Positions 59,010 through 64,000 of a stretch of 64,000 bases of DNA are shown here, one piece after another. This DNA comes from Pseudomonas sp. 7SR1 (GTDB taxonomy: Bacteria > Pseudomonadota > Gammaproteobacteria > Pseudomonadales > Pseudomonadaceae), in assembly GCF_900156465.1 (NCBI RefSeq), contig NZ_LT707064.1, positions 3,008,501 through 3,072,500 of the forward strand, written 5' to 3'. Under the pieces are notes generated by a model. It was given only the letters and a program-made list of their open reading frames with translations, was not told the origin of the DNA and searched no databases. The stretch's first letter is position 1. Every line of letters starts with the position of its first letter. A program made the position numbers and the translations under genes.

Positions 59010-60326
59010 ATGCGCCAAATCTGGAAACCCTTTCGAGCGCTTTATTTCGCCTCGCTGATGATGCTCATCGGCTCGGGCCTCTTGAGTACTTACCTGGCCT
59101 TGCGCCTGGCTGCCGATAACGTGGACAGCCTGTGGGTCGGTGCCCTGATGGCCGCCAACTATTTCGGCCTGGTGCTGGGCGGCAAGATCGGTCACCGGCT
59201 GATCGCCCGCGTCGGGCATATCCGTGCCTATTCGGCCTGTGCCGGGCTGGTGGGCGCAGCGGTGCTGGGCCATGGCCTGGTGGACTGGCTGCCGGCCTGG
59301 ATCGTGCTGCGGATGATCGTCGGCCTGGGGATGATGTGCCAGTACATGGTCATCGAGAGCTGGCTCAACGAGCAGGCCGAAGCCTCGCAGCGCGGGGTAG
59401 TGTTCAGTGGCTACATGATCGCTTCGTACCTGGGCCTGGTGCTCGGCCAGTTGATCCTGGTCATGCATCCGGCCCTGGGGCCGGAGCTGCTGATGCTGGT
59501 GGCCTTGTGCTTCGCCCTCTGCCTGGTGCCGGTGGCGCTGACCCGGCGGATTCACCCGGCACCGATGCGTCCGGCTCCCATGGAACCGCGTTTCTTCATC
59601 AAGCGCGTGCCACAGTCATTGAGCACGGTGCTGGGTTCCGGGCTGATCGCCGGCTCGTTCTATGGCCTGGCGCCGTTGTACGCCTCTCAGCAGGGGCTTT
59701 CCACCGAGCAGGTCGGTCTGTTCATGGGTAGCTGCATTTTTGCCGGGTTGCTGGTGCAGTGGCCGCTGGGCTGGTTGTCCGACCGTTATGACCGGGCGCT
59801 GCTGATCCGTTGCTTTGCGCTGGTCCTGGCGATCTGCGCGTTGCCGCTGGCAATTCTGCCCAAGGTGCCCCTTGAGATGCTGTTCGTCGCCGGCTTTCTC
59901 TGTTCGCTGGTTCAGTTCTGCCTGTATCCACTGGCGGTGGCATTTTCCAACGACCATGTCGAAGGCGATCGCCGGGTCTCGCTGACGGCGATGCTGCTGG
60001 TGACCTATGGTGTCGGCGCCAGTATCGGACCGTTGGTGGCCGGCGTGCTGATGAAGACGTTCGGCAGCCATATGCTGTATGGCTTCTTTGCGTTCTTCGC
60101 GTTGATTCTGGTATGGCGCATCCGGCCCAAAGCGGTGACCAACCTGCATCAGGTCGACGACGCGCCGCTGCATCACGTGGCGATGCCGGACAGCATGTCC
60201 AGTTCGCCGTTGGTGGCATGTCTCGATCCGCGAGTCGATGAGCAGGTGGTACAGGAACAGATGCAGACGCCGGCGACGGAGCAGGAACCGGCCGCTGAAG
60301 CGTCGGTGGAGGAGCCGGTCAAGTAG
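59010..60326 (+). CDS. MFS transporter, YcaD-like
   Basis: 438 residues, 12 helices, close to E. coli YcaD in form (ALRLAADNVDSLWVGALMAANYFGLVLGGKIGHRLIARVGHIRAY; GRVIESWLNEQ-type QYMVIESWLNEQAEASQRGVVFSGYM). About 50 extra residues at the C-terminus are Glu/Pro-rich and cytosolic. Substrate unknown. It may be co-transcribed with the ligase 69 bp upstream. Confidence 0.83.
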   Translation: MRQIWKPFRALYFASLMMLIGSGLLSTYLALRLAADNVDSLWVGALMAANYFGLVLGGKIGHRLIARVGHIRAYSACAGLVGAAVLGHGLVDWLPAWIVLRMIVGLGMMCQYMVIESWLNEQAEASQRGVVFSGYMIASYLGLVLGQLILVMHPALGPELLMLVALCFALCLVPVALTRRIHPAPMRPAPMEPRFFIKRVPQSLSTVLGSGLIAGSFYGLAPLYASQQGLSTEQVGLFMGSCIFAGLLVQWPLGWLSDRYDRALLIRCFALVLAICALPLAILPKVPLEMLFVAGFLCSLVQFCLYPLAVAFSNDHVEGDRRVSLTAMLLVTYGVGASIGPLVAGVLMKTFGSHMLYGFFAFFALILVWRIRPKAVTNLHQVDDAPLHHVAMPDSMSSSPLVACLDPRVDEQVVQEQMQTPATEQEPAAEASVEEPVK

Positions 60327-60340
60327 ACCGTGGTGTTCTC

Positions 60341-60407
60341 ATCGCGAGCAGGCTCGCTCCCATCGGGATTGGTGGTGGACACGGTGGGAGCGAGCCCTGC
60401 TCGCGAT
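60341..60407. repeat. REPIN
   Basis: ATCGCGAGCAGGCTCGCTCC and inverse GGGAGCGAGCCCTGCTCGCGAT about 20 bp apart; same opposite orientation as the pair at 41129. Confidence 0.85.
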
Positions 60408-60450
60408 GAGGTCGGCCCAGACGCAGTAGCATTCGGATCTAAATGGCATA

Positions 60451-60489
60451 AAAAAACGGGCAGTCCCCTGTGGAGGCTGCCCGTTTTTT
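60451..60489. terminator. Bidirectional Rho-independent terminator
   Basis: Stem AAAAACGGGCAG/CTGCCCGTTTTT between the convergent MFS gene and flgZ. Confidence 0.88.
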
Positions 60490-60501
60490 ATGCCCGGATG
60501 A

Positions 60502-61248
60502 TCAGAGATCGTCTTTATCGAAACGACGGGCTTCGCGCTGTAGCTGATAGACGAAGCGCTCGACCTGGCGCTGCACCAGGCCACTGATATTGTGGAAGCG
60601 CACGCCGGCGAAGGTGGTGTTGATCCTTTCTTCGAAATGCAGGTAGCGCAGTTCGACCGGTGCGGTCATGTTGCCGAACGGCAGGGCGGCGATGAAGCGT
60701 TCGTAGACCTGGCCCAATTGCAGGCGTTCGGTAATGTCGCCCTCGAAGCGCAGCTTGCAGCCGGTAGCGGAAATATCCAGCAGCTTGCCGTCCACCGGTG
60801 ACTTGAGCTTCTCGCCACCCAGTTCGATGCTCACCAGTTGCGCCAGTTTCAAGGCGGCACGGAAGGCATTGCGACGCTGGTGGTAGACCACTTCCTCGGG
60901 CAGGGCGCCGCGATAGCAGCGACCGTCGCTGGAATCTTCGATGGTCAACGGCCCGTTGCCTTCCCATGCGATGCGCACGCCATCATGGAAACCCTCGACC
61001 CGGAACGGCTCCCCTGCCAGCAGGAAGCGTTCTCCGTCGCGGGGGATCATTTCGTCCAGGGCGAGGGCGTTCTTCTCGCGGTCGACATCGACCAGGTAAC
61101 TCTGGAAGCGCTGGCTGCGTTCATGGAAGGTGATGATCAGCGGATCATGGCTTTCTTGCAGCATCCTCAGGTTGCCGGAGATTTCCAGAGGCGTGGTGAG
61201 AACCTTGGGGGGCTGCGGAGCATCATCCGCGTTTGAGGCATTGAACAC
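60502..61248 (-). CDS. flgZ: Flagellar brake protein YcgR/FlgZ (PilZ domain)
   Basis: 248 residues: YcgR N-terminal domain ([24 protein letters not shown]...) and PilZ domain with the c-di-GMP motif RRNAFRA and [11 protein letters not shown]. It binds the flagellar motor and slows swimming when c-di-GMP is high. GTG 61248 has GGAG 10 bases upstream; TTG 61257 is less likely. The position next to flgN-flgM-flgA is the Pseudomonas order. Confidence 0.88.
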   Translation of the reverse strand: MFNASNADDAPQPPKVLTTPLEISGNLRMLQESHDPLIITFHERSQRFQSYLVDVDREKNALALDEMIPRDGERFLLAGEPFRVEGFHDGVRIAWEGNGPLTIEDSSDGRCYRGALPEEVVYHQRRNAFRAALKLAQLVSIELGGEKLKSPVDGKLLDISATGCKLRFEGDITERLQLGQVYERFIAALPFGNMTAPVELRYLHFEERINTTFAGVRFHNISGLVQRQVERFVYQLQREARRFDKDDL

Positions 61249-61339
61249 GGGGGTCAATCTCCAGGCTAAATACGACTACGAATAGCCAGCATTTTGCCAG
61301 CATGTATCGCACGTTGATAGAGCGCAGGCATCGTTCGTT

Positions 61340-61807
61340 TCATGCCTGGCTGAGCGGGCGATGCTTGACCATTTTTGCGGTCGAGCCGCGAGCATCGTAA
61401 AGCGTCGGGATTTCACCGCCATTGAGGATGCGCAACTGGTTGGCGGTAGCGGCCTGCTGGACCTGGATCGACTGGCCGTTCTTGGCGTTGGCGGCCTGGC
61501 ATTGGGCGAGAAGGTCGTTGAGCGCCGCGCTTTGGGACAACAATTGATCGCCGATGGGCGACTGGCTCGCCAGTTGCTCCAGTCCACCCTGGTTGGTGGG
61601 CAGGTTGAGGCTGGCGAGAATCTCGCTGCGCTTGCGGCCATGCTGATCGAGCAAAATGATCAATGCCTGTTTCTGCGCCAGAATATTTTCCAGCAGCGGC
61701 ATGTCGCGACCGTGCAGCGCCAGGGATTCGGTCTGCAAAAGTTCCAGTAACTGCTGGACTGGAACGAAGTCGTCGATGATCAGTTGCAATAAAGTAGTGT
61801 CGTGCAT
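61340..61807 (-). CDS. flgN: Flagellar export chaperone FlgN
   Basis: 155 residues, all helical (LLQLIIDDFVPVQQLLELLQTESLALHGRDMPLLENILAQKQALIILLDQHGRKR). FlgN keeps the hook-filament junction proteins FlgK and FlgL ready for export. It follows flgM by 48 bp. Confidence 0.88.
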   Translation of the reverse strand: MHDTTLLQLIIDDFVPVQQLLELLQTESLALHGRDMPLLENILAQKQALIILLDQHGRKRSEILASLNLPTNQGGLEQLASQSPIGDQLLSQSAALNDLLAQCQAANAKNGQSIQVQQAATANQLRILNGGEIPTLYDARGSTAKMVKHRPLSQA

Positions 61808-61855
61808 GGCTGGCCTTGGGTCTTAAGCGTCCAAAAGCCTGGCGCAGGCGGCTGC

Positions 61856-62161
61856 CTAGCGCTGGGCTTCGAAGTTGAGCAGTTTGCTGGCTACACGGTT
61901 GCTGTCGACTTTGTAGCTGCCATCGGCGATTGCTGCCTTCAACTCGGCCACGCGGCCTTTGTCGACAACAGGTAGATCGCGCAGCTTGTCAGTGACCTTC
62001 TGCAACTGTTGAGCCTCATCGCTGAGGTGTACCGACTCCCCATTGCTGACAGTGGTGGCTTGCTCGACCGGCGAGGATTTTTCGGTTTCCTTGCTGGCGT
62101 TGGTGCGCGTGGTGCCTGTCAGGGGTGAAGAGCTGTTTAAACGATTGAAATCGATGACCAT
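61856..62161 (-). CDS. flgM: Anti-sigma-28 factor FlgM
   Basis: 101 residues: [13 protein letters not shown] start, [56 protein letters not shown] at the end, the FliA-binding region. It holds FliA inactive until exported through the hook. AGAGG lies before the ATG. Confidence 0.92.
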   Translation of the reverse strand: MVIDFNRLNSSSPLTGTTRTNASKETEKSSPVEQATTVSNGESVHLSDEAQQLQKVTDKLRDLPVVDKGRVAELKAAIADGSYKVDSNRVASKLLNFEAQR

Positions 62162-62197
62162 GGTAAAAAACCTCTGGGTATTTGGACGCTTGCCATG

Positions 62198-62224
62198 TTC
62201 TCGGCCATTCCCAAAAAAACTTTA
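62198..62224 (-). promoter_or_regulatory. Sigma-28 (FliA) promoter of flgMN
   Basis: Minus strand: TAAAGTTT (62217-62224), 11-bp spacer, GCCGAGAA (62198-62205). It differs from the FliA consensus TAAAGTTT-N11-GCCGATAA in one base and lies 37 bp before flgM. Confidence 0.85.
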
Positions 62225-62334
62225 GGCTCATTTATTCAATGAACGTGCGCACGTCTGCGCTTGCCTTGGCATAAGGCACAGTCTAGGGAACGGCGGGGGC
62301 AAGCGCCAGCTTTCTACCCGTCTCTACCGGATCG

Positions 62335-63099
62335 CTACATAGCCACTTCCACTTGGCCTGGGGCCATCACTTGCGCCTTGATGACGCGTTGGGAGTTGAG
62401 GTTTTTCACTCGGATCTGCTCACGCATGCCGCCGTTGGACAGCGCCTCGCCCGGCATTCTTACGGCCAGGGTGCCGCTACGGGCGGTGATGACGACCTGA
62501 TCGCCCTTGCGAACCACTTCGGCCTGTTCCAGGTGCACGAGGGTTACCACCTGATCGGCTACCATTGGTCGGACAAGTTTCTGACCGATGGCTTCGTCGA
62601 CGGAGGTCAGGAAGCCTTGGGTGATCTGGCTGACGTCGCGTTCACGCAGCGTCACGTCCTGTGGCTCGACGATGCCGGCCCGCTTGAGTGGGCGGGTCGT
62701 GGTGACGATCTCGCGGTACAGGCGCACCTGGGCTGGCACGAACACCGTCCACGGCGCGGCGCTGTCGCAACGAACCTTTACCGTGACCCGCCCCAGGGGC
62801 CTGGCCGGGCTCTCCAGCGAGGCAGTCAATTCCTTGTCGCACATTGGCATGCGCAGGCGGGGATCGAGCTGGTTGACTTCGATTTCATAACGACCTTCGG
62901 TTTGACTGGAGGCCAGGTAGTCTTCTACGGTGAATTCAAGAAAGCCCTGAGTGACGCCGATAAGGAGATCAGGCAAGGTAACCGGAGCATCGGCGAGGGC
63001 ACGGCCGCCCGAGGCGAACAGGCAGACAGCCAGCAGCGCACCTAGCCAGTGGCGGCAATGAGTGGTCAAGCGTCGAGAAAATGTCGTTTGTGCGTTCAT
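62335..63099 (-). CDS. flgA: Flagellar P-ring assembly protein FlgA
   Basis: 254 residues: signal peptide (cut near ALA), then the SAF-like domain and FlgA end (GRVTVKVRCDSAAPWTVFVPAQV; GEALSNGGMREQIRVKNLNSQRVIKAQVMAPGQVEV). It is the periplasmic chaperone for the P-ring. Divergent from cheV. Confidence 0.92.
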   Translation of the reverse strand: MNAQTTFSRRLTTHCRHWLGALLAVCLFASGGRALADAPVTLPDLLIGVTQGFLEFTVEDYLASSQTEGRYEIEVNQLDPRLRMPMCDKELTASLESPARPLGRVTVKVRCDSAAPWTVFVPAQVRLYREIVTTTRPLKRAGIVEPQDVTLRERDVSQITQGFLTSVDEAIGQKLVRPMVADQVVTLVHLEQAEVVRKGDQVVITARSGTLAVRMPGEALSNGGMREQIRVKNLNSQRVIKAQVMAPGQVEVAM

Positions 63100-63177
63100 G
63101 CCGGTTGAATAGCAAGCCCCGTGCCGTTTAGTGATGAATGCGCGTCGGACACATTAGCGTTAGGTAGGAGTCAGGGC

Positions 63178-64000
63178 ATGGCGGGAGTGATGGATTCGGT
63201 AAACCAGCGCACGCAGCTGGTCGGTCAGAATCGCCTGGAGCTGTTGTTGTTCCGTCTCGATGGCCAACAGTTGTATGGGATTAACGTGTTCAAGGTCCGT
63301 GAGGTGCTGCAATGCCCCAAGCTGACGTTGATGCCAAAATCCAGTCCCGTCGTGTGCGGTGTGGCGAATATCCGGGGAGCGACCATCCCGATTCTCGATC
63401 TGGCGATGGCCACTGGTGCCGGTGCGCTGCTGGATCAGAGCAATCCGTTTGTGATCATCACCGAGTACAACACCAAGACCCAGGGTTTCCTGGTGCGCTC
63501 GGTGGAACGCATCGTCAACATGAACTGGGAGGAGATCCATCCGCCGCCCAAGGGCACGGGCCGTGATCACTACCTGACGGCGGTGACCCGGGTCGACAAC
63601 CAGTTGGTGGAAATCATCGACGTGGAGAAAATCCTCGCCGAAGTGGCCCCGACGCCGGAGACCATCTCCGTGGGCGTGGTGGATGCCGAAACCCAGCACA
63701 AGGCCATCTCGATGCGCGTGCTGACCGTCGATGACTCATCGGTGGCGCGCAAGCAGGTGACCCGTTGCCTGCAGACCGTCGGTGTCGAGGTCGTGGCATT
63801 GAACGACGGCCGGCAAGCGCTGGACTACCTGCGCAGCCTGGTCGACGATGGCAAGAAGCCGGAAGAAGAGTTCCTGATGATGATTTCCGACATCGAAATG
63901 CCAGAGATGGACGGCTACACGCTGACGTCGGAAATCCGCAGCGATCCGCGCATGCAGAAACTGCACATCATCCTGCATACGTCGTTGTCCGGGGTGTTCA
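63178..64000 (+). CDS. cheV: Chemotaxis coupling protein CheV, cut by right edge
   Basis: First 274 residues: a CheW domain (NRLELLLFRLDGQQLYGINVFKVREVLQCPKLTLMP; GVANIRGATIPILDLAMA) and a receiver domain (VLTVDDSSVARKQVTRCL, acceptor Asp in MMISDIEMPEMDGYTL). TAGGAG lies 7 bases before the ATG at 63178. It couples chemoreceptors to CheA and adapts by phosphorylation. The flgA-cheV order is that of PA3350-PA3349. Confidence 0.92.
   Translation, partial: MAGVMDSVNQRTQLVGQNRLELLLFRLDGQQLYGINVFKVREVLQCPKLTLMPKSSPVVCGVANIRGATIPILDLAMATGAGALLDQSNPFVIITEYNTKTQGFLVRSVERIVNMNWEEIHPPPKGTGRDHYLTAVTRVDNQLVEIIDVEKILAEVAPTPETISVGVVDAETQHKAISMRVLTVDDSSVARKQVTRCLQTVGVEVVALNDGRQALDYLRSLVDDGKKPEEEFLMMISDIEMPEMDGYTLTSEIRSDPRMQKLHIILHTSLSGVF

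Overview
The window is a chromosomal segment of a Pseudomonas of the fluorescens type. The evidence is gene content and order that match known Pseudomonas blocks: the cpxR-yciI-yciB-PHP-yciO-scpA-scpB-rluB run, the aot/argR and aruCFGDB-x-E arginine genes, alaS-lysC-rsmA-tRNA, amrZ, and flgZ-flgN-flgM-flgA-cheV. The many REP/REPIN palindromes between genes and the high GC content also fit.

Layout. 1-7728: end of a Cpx-type envelope-stress locus (cpxP-like gene cut by the left edge, cpxR, a membrane-anchored coiled-coil protein), then yciI, yciB, and the forward run PHP phosphatase, yciO, scpA, scpB, DUF1289, rluB. 7730-9860: an AT-rich accessory island holding a 45-residue peptide gene followed by an M29-peptidase-like gene, separated by an attenuator-like hairpin and preceded by a promoter whose spacer is a perfect palindrome. 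This is the best candidate here for an undescribed system. 9600-11300: aroP, with a long leader carrying a 20-codon reading frame with two Trp codons and a stem that starts at the second Trp codon. 11400-26300: a mixed stretch of single genes and small divergent pairs (arfB, MFS pump, chemoreceptor, CorA-type transporter, PepSY, GDPD phosphodiesterase, amidotransferase/monooxygenase with LysR, TetR with a metallo-beta-lactamase-fold lipase-like enzyme, XRE, AraC with a TSUP transporter, and a CoiA-like unknown). 26300-31050: nrdB without nrdA beside it, two small exported proteins, and acs.

31450-44000 is the arginine region: the aotJQMP uptake system, the AraC-type regulator argR, and the succinyltransferase (AST) pathway aruC, aruF, aruG, aruD, aruB, a His-tailed small protein, aruE. 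ArgR half-site sequences precede both parts. Import, sensing and degradation of arginine are thus encoded together. Then come a RibH2-type lumazine synthase under an FMN riboswitch, a threonine aldolase, alaS, lysC, rsmA, tRNA-Ser(GCT) and two identical tRNA-Arg(ACG) genes.

51100-64000: a small exported protein, mgtE, amrZ, a nearly gene-free kilobase around tRNA-Arg(CCT), a response-regulator/TPR protein with its kinase-like partner, a glutamine-synthetase-like ligase, a YcaD-type MFS protein, and the flagellar block flgZ, flgN, flgM (with a clear sigma-28 promoter), flgA and cheV, which runs off the right edge.

All functions come from reading protein motifs and context; no database search was possible. 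Start codons were chosen by Shine-Dalgarno sequence and family pattern and are marked where uncertain.
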